The notes: generated from the letters alone by a model not told the origin. Positions 8,639 through 18,076 are shown, counted from the first letter of the stretch. The stretch: DNA of 40,091 bases from Acidimicrobiia bacterium (GCA_009838635.1 VXRE01000153.1:42153-82243); one strand, 5' to 3'. Numbers and translations: made by a program.

Positions 8639-9904
8639 CTACCTGCGTTCGAGGATGCGGAAACGGGTAGGCCGGAAGGGTGCCGGATCCAGGGAGGGTT
8701 CCTCGTTCGAGACCATCTGCCCGATGATCTCGCCGGTGATGGCCGCCAGGGTGAACCCGATGTGGCCGTGGCCGTAGGCAAGGTAGACATTGGTGTGGCG
8801 GGGCGCCCGGCCGATGACCGGAAGGGAGTCGGGGTGCGACGGCCGGTAGCTCATCCAACTCTCCGCGCCGTGGGTCCGCAACTCGGGGAACACCAGCCTG
8901 GTGGCGTCGACGAGGCGGTCCGCCCGCCGGAAGTCGGGTGGCGCTTCCAGGCCGGCCAACTCGTCCGTCCCGGCCAGGCGGAGGCCGCCGGGAAGCGGGG
9001 TCATGGCGAAGTGGTGGTCCATCGAGATGATGGGGAAGGGGAGGTCCACACCCGGATCAGGCAGGTCGACCCCGTAGCCGCGCTCGGTGTCCAGGGGAGT
9101 GGTGAAACCGAGCATCCTGGTGAGGTGCTTGGACCAGGCGCCGGCCGCGATCACCACCAGGTCGGCCGCGACCTTCTCCTCAGCGGTCTCCACCACCGTT
9201 ACCCGATCGTCCGACTGCGCGAACCCGCTGACTTCGGCGGACAGGCGGCGGCCGCCCTCCGAGACCAAGAGATCGGTCAGGGCCGCGCAGAGCAGCCGGG
9301 GGTCGGCCCACGGGCCTCTGGGAATGTAGACACCGTGCCGGAAGCGGCCCTCCAAGATCGGGGCCAACCCGGCAACACCCTCCGCATCCAGGATCCTCAT
9401 GTCGATGCCGCGCCTCCGCCTGGTCTCGATCGCGAAGGCCGCCTTGGCGAACACTGCGTCGGTGCCGTAACCGAGCAGGTGCCCGCCGTCGATCACAACC
9501 CCCTCGGAAGCGCCGGCCGGCAGCACGTCTTCCCAGGCCCTGAGCGCCTGCTTGACCAGTCCGGCGATCGCGACGGAAGCCCGCTCGACCTGAGCGGGCC
9601 GTCCGGACGCGAGAAAGCGCAACAGCCAGGGCAGCATCCGCGGCAGGTAGCGCCACCGGATGGCCAGGGGTGAGTGGGGATCGGTCAACATCCTGGGCAC
9701 CGAACGGATGACCCCCGGAGTGGAGGTGGGAAGGCAGTTCCCGACCGAGAACAGCCCGGCGTTGTGACCCGATGCGCCGTTGCCGGGGGCACTGCGGTCC
9801 ACGACCGTCACCTCGTAGCCACGCCGGAGCAGGTGCATCGCGCAGCAGAGGCCGACGGTTCCTCCGCCTACCACGACAGCGCGCGCCTCATGCGCGGACG
9901 ACAC
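8639..9904 (-). CDS. FAD-dependent oxidoreductase (DAO/DadA-like amino-acid oxidase family)
   Basis: ARAVVVGGGTVGLCCAMHLLRRGYEVTVVDRSAPGNGASGHNAGLFS; C-term GHGHIGFTLAAITGEIIGQM; GTG start at 9904 with GGAGG just upstream. Confidence 0.82.
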   Translation of the reverse strand: MSSAHEARAVVVGGGTVGLCCAMHLLRRGYEVTVVDRSAPGNGASGHNAGLFSVGNCLPTSTPGVIRSVPRMLTDPHSPLAIRWRYLPRMLPWLLRFLASGRPAQVERASVAIAGLVKQALRAWEDVLPAGASEGVVIDGGHLLGYGTDAVFAKAAFAIETRRRRGIDMRILDAEGVAGLAPILEGRFRHGVYIPRGPWADPRLLCAALTDLLVSEGGRRLSAEVSGFAQSDDRVTVVETAEEKVAADLVVIAAGAWSKHLTRMLGFTTPLDTERGYGVDLPDPGVDLPFPIISMDHHFAMTPLPGGLRLAGTDELAGLEAPPDFRRADRLVDATRLVFPELRTHGAESWMSYRPSHPDSLPVIGRAPRHTNVYLAYGHGHIGFTLAAITGEIIGQMVSNEEPSLDPAPFRPTRFRILERR

Positions 9905-9914
9905 CTTCAGACCT

Positions 9915-9937
9915 CCGATATTGGGATGCGATATCGA
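9915..9937. promoter_or_regulatory. putative operator site S2: CCGATATTG-GGATG-CGATATCGA
   Basis: Inverted-repeat family member in the divergent spacer between FAD oxidoreductase and CCG protein 1. Confidence 0.75.
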
Positions 9938-9988
9938 ACTTCGAGCATTATGGTACGCCGGACCGGGAGGAGCCAGAGCGGAGGGTCT

Positions 9989-11131
9989 ATGGGGTCCGGG
10001 TTCTCCCCCAAGGAGTTCTACGGCGGCATGATGAACAGCCTGGCCATGCAGGTGGCCAGGGACGAGGTGGCCTGGGTGGATCGCCACCGGACGCCCGATG
10101 CTCCGGTGGACACGCTGCTGGCGTTCGGATGCGCCGTCCAGCACACGCCTCATCTGATGCGCGCCGCGGTGAAGGTCTTCGAGGTGCTGGGGATCGAGCA
10201 CCAAGCCGTGGTCGGACGCCAGTTCTGCTGCGGGCGTCCCTTGCAGCGAACCGGCAGGGTGAGGGCGGCGGACAGCGTCGTGGCGACCTCCTATGCGCGC
10301 TTCGCCTCCTACCGACCGCAGACGATGGTGCAGTGGTGCGGGGCATGCATGATCACCTACATCGACGTGGCCAGCCGGCGCATGACCACGCCGTTCGAGG
10401 TAATCCACGTCTCCACGTACATGGCCCGCTTGCTGCGCGCGCGAGCAGGCGACATCCCTTGGAAGAACACGGATCGGCTACCCGTCCTGGTCCACCGCCA
10501 TGACCAGCCCAAGGTCCCCAACGACCGCGCCTACGAACATGGCGGCCGGCCCGGCCGCGAGTTGGTCAGCGGCGCCACTATCGACGCGGTCGACGAGATC
10601 TTGTCATACATCCCGGGTGTCGAGAACCTGGGGATTGTCGAACCGCCCTCGACTGGTGCGCCCTGCGATCTCAAGAAGATCAACGACCGTTTCGTGGGCC
10701 TGGGCGATATCAGTTCCGACGCCCATCGGGAGATCCTCCGGGATCTGGGGAAGCAGGCCGAACGCACCGGGGCGGAGATCGTGGTCACCCCCTATCACGC
10801 CTGCCAGAAGCAGTGGTCCAAGCTGGCCAGCCACCGGCTGGGGGTCCGTCATTGGATGTCCGTCCTCGCCGACGCTCTCGGTGTGGGAGTCGAGGACCGC
10901 TACCAGACCTACTGGCGGCTGGCCGATACCGACGCCATCGTGGAGGCGGCCCACCCGGCCTGGGGCTCGTGGGGGATCAGCCGCGAGGATGCCTACGACC
11001 ACGCTCGCACCCACTTCACGGCCGCTTTCTCGGAGAGCATCCACGACTGCGAGTGCGGCGGCTCCGGCTGCGGCGCCCCCTCCCCCGAGTTGGTCTGGCC
11101 CGGTACGGCCGAGGTGCGCCAACCGTCCTAG
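9989..11131 (+). CDS. CCG-domain (HdrB-like) Fe-S cluster protein, copy 1
   Basis: FGC-X31-CCG-X34-CGAC pattern (CAVQHTPHLM...RQFCCGRP...WCGAC) plus C-terminal CECGGSGC; GGAGGG before ATG 9989. Confidence 0.75.
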   Translation: MGSGFSPKEFYGGMMNSLAMQVARDEVAWVDRHRTPDAPVDTLLAFGCAVQHTPHLMRAAVKVFEVLGIEHQAVVGRQFCCGRPLQRTGRVRAADSVVATSYARFASYRPQTMVQWCGACMITYIDVASRRMTTPFEVIHVSTYMARLLRARAGDIPWKNTDRLPVLVHRHDQPKVPNDRAYEHGGRPGRELVSGATIDAVDEILSYIPGVENLGIVEPPSTGAPCDLKKINDRFVGLGDISSDAHREILRDLGKQAERTGAEIVVTPYHACQKQWSKLASHRLGVRHWMSVLADALGVGVEDRYQTYWRLADTDAIVEAAHPAWGSWGISREDAYDHARTHFTAAFSESIHDCECGGSGCGAPSPELVWPGTAEVRQPS

Positions 11132-11186
11132 GGGATCCTCCTACAGGCCGACGGCGATCATGGATAAGCGGCCGTTCCGGCTCGGG

Positions 11187-12407
11187 TCAGACGAGGTCGA
11201 GGACGGGGAGTTCCATACCGGCCTCGAGGGTGGCTGTCCAGGACGTACCGCAGTCCGCGCCGAGAGCAGCCGCGGCGGCGCCGGTACCGGCGACGGCCTC
11301 GGCGCAGTTCCCCTCGCAGGGGCACCGCTGCACCTGTGACGCGTACTCGGGCATGAAGTGGTGCTTCACGACATGGCGGGCGTCCTTCTCATCCATCCCC
11401 CATGACTCCCAATGGCGGCGGGTCTGCTGGAGCACCTTCTCGGGATCTCCGAGCTTCCAGAGCGTCTGGAAGCGATCGGGAATCCTGATCCCCAGTGCCT
11501 CGGCCAGCAACGACTGGTAGTGCAGGACCGGCAGACGGTTGGTCCCGAACTTGCACCACTCGCGGTGGCACATGTGGTGATGGGTCACGATCGCGTCCGC
11601 TCCCACCGCGTCCGCCTGGTCCTGGAGGTCCTGGCAGACCTCCAGGTACTGCTCGGGGGTGATGTCGTTGAGGACGCTGGGTTCTCCCGGGCCCTTGGTC
11701 GCGCAGGGCTGGCCGAGAGCAGGGCTCTCCACGATGCCCACGTACTCGATCCCGGGGATCAACTCGAGAGTTCGGATAGTCGCCGACTTGGCTGCCTCCT
11801 TGGTGGGATGGACCTCGGCGCCCTCCGCGTGCACCATCACCCGCCGGGGTATTGACTTGCGCCACGGAACGTCATCGCCCATCTCGATCAGCCGGTCGAC
11901 CAGGTAGTCCGTTATGTGGATCACCTCGAAGGGTGCCTCACCCCGCTCCTCTGCGACGACCCGCACGTGGTAGTTGAACTCGATCAGGCACGAGCCGCAG
12001 CACTGAACGTTGACCTCGGGCTGCCACGAGGCGAACCGGTCGATGGCGCGCGCCGCCATGGTGTCGCCAACCTGACCTTTCCCGAAACGCTGGAAGGGTC
12101 GGCCGCAGCAGTACTTGTTGCCGGCTGTCGCCACGAAGTCGACCCCTAGAGCTTCGAATAAAGCGACCTGGGTGAGCATCAGGTGGGGGGTGTTCTGCAC
12201 ACCGCAACTCAGGTTGAGCACCACCTCCGCAGGCTGGTCCGGCTTCGCGTAACGCTCCAGCCATGTCATCTCGTCCCGCGAGATCTGGAGGCGCTCCGAG
12301 TAGAGGTGATCCCGATAGAACTGGGTGAAGCTGAACTCGCTCGCCCTCGAGAGATCGAAGTCCTCGCCCGCTGCGTTCTTCGAGATCATCCGGTCGTCAA
12401 CCGCCAT
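11187..12407 (-). CDS. CCG-domain (HdrB-like) Fe-S cluster protein, copy 2
   Basis: LSCGVQNTPHLM...NKYCCGRPFQRFGKG...QCCGSC; C-terminal CPCEGNC. Confidence 0.75.
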   Translation of the reverse strand: MAVDDRMISKNAAGEDFDLSRASEFSFTQFYRDHLYSERLQISRDEMTWLERYAKPDQPAEVVLNLSCGVQNTPHLMLTQVALFEALGVDFVATAGNKYCCGRPFQRFGKGQVGDTMAARAIDRFASWQPEVNVQCCGSCLIEFNYHVRVVAEERGEAPFEVIHITDYLVDRLIEMGDDVPWRKSIPRRVMVHAEGAEVHPTKEAAKSATIRTLELIPGIEYVGIVESPALGQPCATKGPGEPSVLNDITPEQYLEVCQDLQDQADAVGADAIVTHHHMCHREWCKFGTNRLPVLHYQSLLAEALGIRIPDRFQTLWKLGDPEKVLQQTRRHWESWGMDEKDARHVVKHHFMPEYASQVQRCPCEGNCAEAVAGTGAAAAALGADCGTSWTATLEAGMELPVLDLV

Positions 12408-12446
12408 CAGTCCCTTCCTTCTCCTCGTCCCTCTGCAATCTAGCGT

Positions 12447-13445
12447 TCAGTCGCCATGGAGGGCTTGGCCAGGCCTTTTCGACCTGGTGATCCGTTCCAA
12501 TCCCCGCCGGATGGACTGCCTCTCGGCCGGTCCTCCGCCGGTTCCCATGCGGACCCCGAAGCGTTCCTGTACCAGCGCGAGGCGCTCGTCGAGGGTGAGC
12601 AGCGGGCAGTTCTGGCACAGGCGGCCCAGGCGGTCTTCCAACCGGTAGGTCAGGCAACACGCCAACCTGCGGTGGATACCGTGCGGGTAGCGGGGATCGG
12701 GAACCGGGTCCCACACCACCAAGCCGCGCAGGGGATTCTCCCCCGGGACCTGCGGCAGGGAAGGGGCTTTCATCAGGGCTTGGCGGTCCTCCACGTACGG
12801 TCGGCCGGCCCCCGCGAGGTACTCGTCGGCGGAGTCCGAGATCATCCCCAACCATTCGGCAGCGTTGGTCCAGAGCAGCCGCCTCGACACGCGGGTGATA
12901 CGCCGGACCGTCTCGAACAACGGAGCGAGATGCGTCCCGTACAGGGTCCGCCAAACGTGAGCGCGCGCCTCCGCCAGAGTCGTGACGCTGGGGGCCGTCA
13001 CCCGCCACGGCGTGGAACGCTCCGGGGTCACCACGGCGCCCTCCCCGAGGTGGTCCAGTACCAGAGTGAACGGAAGCCCCAGCCTGGTACGCAACCGGCA
13101 GTTCCGGGGCGACATGTCGAGCGCTACCCCATGGGCCAGCGCGGTGTAGGCAGCCACCGAGAGGCAGGCCGTGTAGTGGCGGGTGACGCGTGACACGGCC
13201 ACTCTCAGGTCGAGATCGACCTCGGTTTCGGGGGTGTCGGGCGCCGGTGGGTCCTGGAACAGGAACTCGGGTCGCACGGTGTGGGACGCGGCGATCGCTC
13301 CCCTCATGAAGTCGGGATCGAAGTAGAGGTCGGCAGGAACCGTCTCGGTCGGCTCGTCCGCCTCGAATCCGTAGCGTCCCTGGAACCAACGCCCGAGTTG
13401 GCCGATCCCGTCCGCCAGGGATCGCCTCCAGGACTCGGACGGCAT
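12447..13445 (-). CDS. FhuF-like putative [2Fe-2S] ferric/siderophore reductase-family protein
   Basis: C-terminal IHRRLACCLTYRLEDRLGRLCQNCPLL (CC-X12-CxxC) resembles the FhuF C-terminal CC-X10-CxxC; start codon overlaps ChrA stop (TGATG). Confidence 0.6.
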   Translation of the reverse strand: MPSESWRRSLADGIGQLGRWFQGRYGFEADEPTETVPADLYFDPDFMRGAIAASHTVRPEFLFQDPPAPDTPETEVDLDLRVAVSRVTRHYTACLSVAAYTALAHGVALDMSPRNCRLRTRLGLPFTLVLDHLGEGAVVTPERSTPWRVTAPSVTTLAEARAHVWRTLYGTHLAPLFETVRRITRVSRRLLWTNAAEWLGMISDSADEYLAGAGRPYVEDRQALMKAPSLPQVPGENPLRGLVVWDPVPDPRYPHGIHRRLACCLTYRLEDRLGRLCQNCPLLTLDERLALVQERFGVRMGTGGGPAERQSIRRGLERITRSKRPGQALHGD

Positions 13446-14692
13446 CAGAAGGTCGCTAGGAGACCACCGCCGGCCGCGGTCAGGATGACCACCAGCCATG
13501 GGGGGAGCTTCCAGAAGGCTAGGAGCCCCAGGGCGACCAGGGCCAGGCCGAAGTCCTCCGGGGTGAGGATGGCGCTCGACCAGAGAGGGTCGTAGAGGGC
13601 GGCTAGCAGGATCCCCACCACGGCGGCGTTGACCCCACGTAGCACCGCCTGCACCTCGGCGCGGGCGCGGAGCGCGCCGAACGACGGGAGCGTCGCGACC
13701 ACGATCAGGAAGGAGGGCAGGAAGATGGCCAGGAGAGCCAGCAGCGCGCCCCCGACCCCGTTCGGCGCCGTCCCCAGGGAAGCCCCGAGATAGGCCGAGA
13801 ACGTGAAGATCGGCCCCGGCACCGCCTGAGCCGCGCCGAAGCCGGCGATGAAGGTGTCCTCGTCAACCCAGCCGGGCCCCACCACTTCGCTCTCGAGAAG
13901 GGGCAGCACCACCGGGCCTCCGCCGAACACCAGCGCCCCGGAACCGTAGAAGGCGTCGGCTGTCGCGATGGCCTGCTCATCGGAGGCGGCCCGGGCCACC
14001 GGCAGCAGGGCCAGCAGGGCGAAGAACAGGACCGCGCTGATCACCGCGGCCCGGCGTCCGGACCCGAGTTGGTACGAACGGGGGGCGGTGGCCTCACGGC
14101 GCAGGAAGAACCAGCCCACGATCCCCCCCAGGATGATCACGATCACGATGGTGGTGCGGGCCGACGAGGGGAAGGCGATCACCGCCAGCGTGGCCACGAC
14201 CGCGATCGAGCTGCGGAACCGGTCCGGGGCCAGCTGCCGCCACAGCTTCCATACCGCGAGTCCGACCACCGGTACCGCCACCACGACCAGCCCGTGTATC
14301 CATCCGGCCGCCTGCTCTGTGAGCTCGGAGGCCGTCAGGCCGAGCACGGTCATGATCACAGCCGAAGGAAGGGTGAACCCGAGGAAGGCCGCGAAACCGC
14401 CCCACAACCCACCGCGTGCCATGCCGATCGCCATGCCGAGCTTGCTGCTTCCCGCCCCAGGAAAGGCCTGCGAAAGGGCGACCAGATCGGCGAAGGTCTC
14501 CTCGTCCACCCACCGGCGCCGCTGGACGTACTCGTCCTGGAAGTAGCCGATGTGGGCGATGGGCCCGCCGAAGGAAGTCAGCCCGAGGCGTAGAGCGACC
14601 CAGAATATCTCGATTACCGATCCCCGCTCGGGGTTGAAGGTTCCGGAACCGGCTCCCGCGTCCTGGTTGCTCGGCTTGCTATCGTCCGTCAC
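13445..14692 (-). CDS. chrA: chromate efflux transporter (ChrA, fused two-domain form)
   Basis: EIFWVALRLGLTSFGGPIAHIGYFQDEYVQRRRWVDEETFADLVALSQAFPGAGSSKLGMAIG...GGGPVVLPLLESEVVGPGWVDEDTFIAGFGAAQAVPGPIFTFSAYLG; GTG start with AGAGGAA upstream, alternative ATG at 14713. Confidence 0.88.
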   Translation of the reverse strand: MTDDSKPSNQDAGAGSGTFNPERGSVIEIFWVALRLGLTSFGGPIAHIGYFQDEYVQRRRWVDEETFADLVALSQAFPGAGSSKLGMAIGMARGGLWGGFAAFLGFTLPSAVIMTVLGLTASELTEQAAGWIHGLVVVAVPVVGLAVWKLWRQLAPDRFRSSIAVVATLAVIAFPSSARTTIVIVIILGGIVGWFFLRREATAPRSYQLGSGRRAAVISAVLFFALLALLPVARAASDEQAIATADAFYGSGALVFGGGPVVLPLLESEVVGPGWVDEDTFIAGFGAAQAVPGPIFTFSAYLGASLGTAPNGVGGALLALLAIFLPSFLIVVATLPSFGALRARAEVQAVLRGVNAAVVGILLAALYDPLWSSAILTPEDFGLALVALGLLAFWKLPPWLVVILTAAGGGLLATF

Positions 14693-14719
14693 CGGTTTCC
14701 TCTGACCATGCATCGCGTG

Positions 14720-14742
14720 CCAATATCGGGCTACGATACCAG
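14720..14742. promoter_or_regulatory. putative operator site S3: CCAATATCG-GGCTA-CGATACCAG
   Basis: Inverted-repeat family member between ChrA operon and padR. Confidence 0.75.
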
Positions 14743-14843
14743 GGGGCGTCGAGCGATCACCCGAGCTCGGAGTCCGAACTCGAACCGTCAGCCCGGAGCT
14801 GCCCGTTCGCGTGCCAAGCGAGTAGTAACGAACAGGTGCCCAA

Positions 14844-15221
14844 ATGATTAAGACCGACCGTATCGATGGTCATCCCACATTCGAAGGCCACAGCAAGCTA
14901 TTTCGCGACATCCTGCTGGGCTTCGTGAGGGTGCACGTGCTCGACTGTGCGAGCAGGGGTCCCGTGTACGGAGTAGCGCTCAACGACGAGCTGGCGACCC
15001 ACGGCTACAACCTGTCGCCAGGAACCCTCTACCCGCTCCTCCACGGACTGGAGGAGATCGGGTTCCTCGAACGCTCTCCCGAGGTGGTCGGCGGCAAGGT
15101 GCGGAAGTACTACTCGCTGACAGATCGCGGACAGCAGGCGCTGGAGGACCTGCGCCCCAAGATCCGCGAGCTCGTATCCGATGTCCTGGACGGCGAGGCT
15201 GTTGCCGCCGGATCCCGGTAG
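14844..15221 (+). CDS. PadR family transcriptional regulator
   Basis: VHVLDCASRGPVYGVALNDELATHGYNLSPGTLYPLLHGLEEIGFLERSPEVVGGKVRKYYSLTDRGQQAL. Confidence 0.88.
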   Translation: MIKTDRIDGHPTFEGHSKLFRDILLGFVRVHVLDCASRGPVYGVALNDELATHGYNLSPGTLYPLLHGLEEIGFLERSPEVVGGKVRKYYSLTDRGQQALEDLRPKIRELVSDVLDGEAVAAGSR

Positions 15222-15283
15222 GCGGCCCGGATCGGCGCCACGCCGGGCAGGAGGATGATGCTTCCGGATAACACCATGTCCGG

Positions 15284-16210
15284 ATGAGGATCGGGCTCAT
15301 GGCCTCGATCTCGGTTCCCGGGGAACCGACGCTCGAGAACGTGATCTCCACCATCGCCCGAGCCGAGGCAGCCGGCTTCGACACCGCATGGACGTCGGGT
15401 CGGATGGACGCCCTCACCCAGCTGGCTGTCGCCGGAGCAAGCACGACCCGAGTCGAGTTGGGAACGGCCATCGTGCCCACCTATCCCCGGCATCCCCAGG
15501 CGCTGGCCCAGCAGGCGTTGACGGTGCAGATCGGTTGCGCCGGAAGGCTGGCGCTTGGCGTGGGCGTGAGCCACGACACCTCGATGTCCTCCCTCGGCTT
15601 CGACTGGTCGGCACCGGTGCGTCACGCCCGCGAGTACCTCACCTGCCTCTCAGGGTTGCTGTCAGGTGCGGAGGTGACCTTCTCCGGGGCTGACTACTCC
15701 CTCTCGAAGGTGTCGCTGCCGCTCGCCACGCTTACGGCCGGCCCGCCTGTCCTCATGGCCGCGTTGGGTCCGAAGATGCTGCGAGTCGCCGGATCGCTGG
15801 CGGACGGGACCGTCCTCTGGCTCAGCGGTGCTCGCTACGTAAGAACGGTGGCGGTCCCCGAGATCGCGGCTGCGGCGGAGGGAGCGGGAAAGCCCCTGCC
15901 CAGGGTGGTGGCGGGAGCTCCGGTGTGGGTGACCGACGACAGGACATCCGCGTACGAGCACGCCGAGCGAGCTTTGGCGGGCATCGGGAGCAGGCCGGTC
16001 TATCGGGCGGTGCTGGACCTCAACGAGTCTTCGAGCCCGGCGCAGGTGGCGCTGATCGGTGACGAGGCCGCAGTTGGTGGACGCCTGGACGAGTTGGCCG
16101 AGGCAGGGGCCGCGGACTTCGCAGCCCAGATCCTCGCCTCCTCGCCCGAGGAGTACGACCGGACCCATGCCTTCCTGGCCGGTTATGCCCGGAGAAACGA
16201 CGTGTCATAG
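15284..16210 (+). CDS. LLM class (probably F420-dependent) oxidoreductase
   Basis: MRIGLMASISVPGEPTLENVISTIARAEAAGFDTAWTS...RVELGTAIVPTYPRHPQALAQQALTV...PVLMAALGPKMLRVAGSLADGTVLW. Confidence 0.82.
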   Translation: MRIGLMASISVPGEPTLENVISTIARAEAAGFDTAWTSGRMDALTQLAVAGASTTRVELGTAIVPTYPRHPQALAQQALTVQIGCAGRLALGVGVSHDTSMSSLGFDWSAPVRHAREYLTCLSGLLSGAEVTFSGADYSLSKVSLPLATLTAGPPVLMAALGPKMLRVAGSLADGTVLWLSGARYVRTVAVPEIAAAAEGAGKPLPRVVAGAPVWVTDDRTSAYEHAERALAGIGSRPVYRAVLDLNESSSPAQVALIGDEAAVGGRLDELAEAGAADFAAQILASSPEEYDRTHAFLAGYARRNDVS

Positions 16211-16343
16211 ACCGGTGATACGAGCCCCGGGGATGACGGGCGGCCCGTTGATGTTGGTCCCGATCCGGGGATCTAGAGCCGGCATGATCAGGGAATTCCC
16301 GGGCACGCGCTCGATTTGCAAGCCTTCCTACCGATTCCGGCTA

Positions 16344-16366
16344 CCGATATCGGGCTACGATACCGG
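16344..16366. promoter_or_regulatory. putative operator site S4: CCGATATCG-GGCTA-CGATACCGG
   Basis: Best consensus member; 40 bp upstream of the CopD-like copy 2 start; additional CCGATTCCGG half-site just 5-prime. Confidence 0.78.
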
Positions 16367-16406
16367 CTGGGCGTTTTGTGCGCCGGTATGAGTGGGGAGG
16401 CCGGTA

Positions 16407-16820
16407 ATGGCTTGGGACGTGTTCATAGTTCATTGGCTTCATGTGGCCTTCGGAATCTTCTGGGCGGGCTCGATCGCCTTCACCCGGGTCACCCTGTTCC
16501 CCGCCCTCGCCACCCTCCCGAAGGAGCAGGCGGAGGCGGCTCGCGGTTCGCTATTGACCGCCAAGGCCCGCCAGATCACGTTGATCACTGCGGGCGGGAC
16601 GGTCGTCACGGGAATCCTGCGCGGGCTGATGACCGGCGTGCTCGACCAACTCAACACCTCGTACGGGTGGATCTTCATCCTGTCGGGGGTACTGGGAATA
16701 CTCATGTTCGTATTCCTCCTCAACCGCGTGCCCACGCCCGCCTTCCTGAGGACTGTCTACGTTGCCGCCTTCCCGGTGATCTTCACCATGATGGTCCTCA
16801 TGCGCTTCGGCGGCTTCTAG
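16407..16820 (+). CDS. small 4-TM CopD/DUF2269-like membrane protein (copy 2)
   Basis: FIVHWLHVAFGIFWAGSIAFTRVTLFPAL...VYVAAFPVIFTMMVLMRFGGF, clear paralog of 6239-6664; GGGGAGG before ATG 16407. Confidence 0.68.
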   Translation: MAWDVFIVHWLHVAFGIFWAGSIAFTRVTLFPALATLPKEQAEAARGSLLTAKARQITLITAGGTVVTGILRGLMTGVLDQLNTSYGWIFILSGVLGILMFVFLLNRVPTPAFLRTVYVAAFPVIFTMMVLMRFGGF

Positions 16821-16842
16821 TCGTCTTGAGACCACTAGGCCG
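16811..16842. terminator. possible bidirectional terminator hairpin between convergent genes
   Basis: CGGC-tt-CTAGT ... ACTAG-g-CCG inverted repeat at the convergent gene ends. Confidence 0.35.
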
Positions 16843-18076
16843 CTGGTGGCCGGTCGGGCGTTTCCTCCTCCTCCCGGCCGGCCACCAGGCACAGGCCGAG
16901 GGCGACGGCGGGCGCCGCCAGGAAGCCGATGGACAGAGGGAGCACCGTACCGTCGTACGCCCGATCGATGAGCGAGCCGATCAGCGCTCCACCCCCGGTA
17001 GAGACAGCCCCGATGATCGAACCCGCTGTCCCGGCCTGGTCAGCCATCGGGTCCAGGGCGAGGCTGTTCAGGTTGGTGATGACCAGGCCATGCATGGCTG
17101 CGATCACCGAAAGGCACACCAGGAAGAACGCTAGGGCAGGCGTGCCACCCGCCCCCCAGGTCCCGATCGCCAACACGGCGGCGGTCCCCAGGTAGATCAC
17201 GAGGGTCCCCACCACCACTCGCCGGGTTGTCAGGGTCTCGACCAGCTTGGCGTTGGCGATCATCGCAACCGCCATCATCGCCGTTATGCCGCCGTAGATC
17301 CACGGGAACAGATGACCCCGGCCGTATGCGTCGGAGAAGACGAGTTCGGAGGTCGCTATGTAGGAGAAGAAGGCGCCGAAGCTGAGCGTCATGGCCAAGG
17401 TGTAAGAGACGGCCTTGCGGTTACGCAGGACCCGGAATACGGAGGGACCCAGGCGGAAGGCCGACGACCCGGCCGATGTCGTTGCCGGCCGCGTCTCTCG
17501 CAGGCGGGTGGTCCACAGCGCGACCACGGCCGCGAGCCCCAGGGCCAGCCCGTAGACACCTCGCCAGGAAGCAATACCCACGACGGTGGCGCCCGCTACC
17601 GGAGCGAGGATGGGAACGATGGTGAAGACTGCGAACACCGACGACATGATCCTCGCCATACGGTCACCGTCGTAGAGGTCGCGCACTATCGCCAGCGCCA
17701 CGATGCGGGGGCCGGCGGCCCCCACGCCCCATAGTGCCTGGGTTGCCAGGAGCAGGGATACCGAGCCGACGGCTACGGCGAGCACCGATCCGGCGGCGCC
17801 GGCCGCGTAGACCGAGAAACCCAGCCGGAGTGCCGGTTTCCTGCCGAATCTGTCGGACAGGGGCCCGTAGACCAGCGTTCCGACGGACAGGCCGAGGATG
17901 TAGGCGGTGATCGCCCGGGCGAGGCGGTTCGAGTCTTCGGCCAGTCCGAGGACCTGGCGCATCTCTTCGAACGCGGGCAGGATGAGGCCCACCCCGAGCG
18001 CTGAGAGGGCCATGGCGAAGGACAGGAGCAGAATCAGCTCCGCCTCGCGCATCCGTGCGGGTCGGGTGGCGGTCAC
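16835..18076 (-). CDS. Bcr/CflA-type MFS drug-resistance-like transporter
   Basis: YILGLSVGTLVYGPLSDRFGRKPALRLGFSVYAAGAAGSVLA...LWGVGAAGPRIVALAIVRDLYDGDRMARIMSSVFAVFTIVPILAPVAGA. Confidence 0.88.
   Translation of the reverse strand: MTATRPARMREAELILLLSFAMALSALGVGLILPAFEEMRQVLGLAEDSNRLARAITAYILGLSVGTLVYGPLSDRFGRKPALRLGFSVYAAGAAGSVLAVAVGSVSLLLATQALWGVGAAGPRIVALAIVRDLYDGDRMARIMSSVFAVFTIVPILAPVAGATVVGIASWRGVYGLALGLAAVVALWTTRLRETRPATTSAGSSAFRLGPSVFRVLRNRKAVSYTLAMTLSFGAFFSYIATSELVFSDAYGRGHLFPWIYGGITAMMAVAMIANAKLVETLTTRRVVVGTLVIYLGTAAVLAIGTWGAGGTPALAFFLVCLSVIAAMHGLVITNLNSLALDPMADQAGTAGSIIGAVSTGGGALIGSLIDRAYDGTVLPLSIGFLAAPAVALGLCLVAGREEEETPDRPPAA

Noticed and set aside
9905-10408. N-terminal extension of the FAD oxidoreductase ORF
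   Set aside because: Would cross the operator and overlap CCG copy 1 antisense; GTG at 9904 with GGAGG is a better start immediately before the Rossmann motif.
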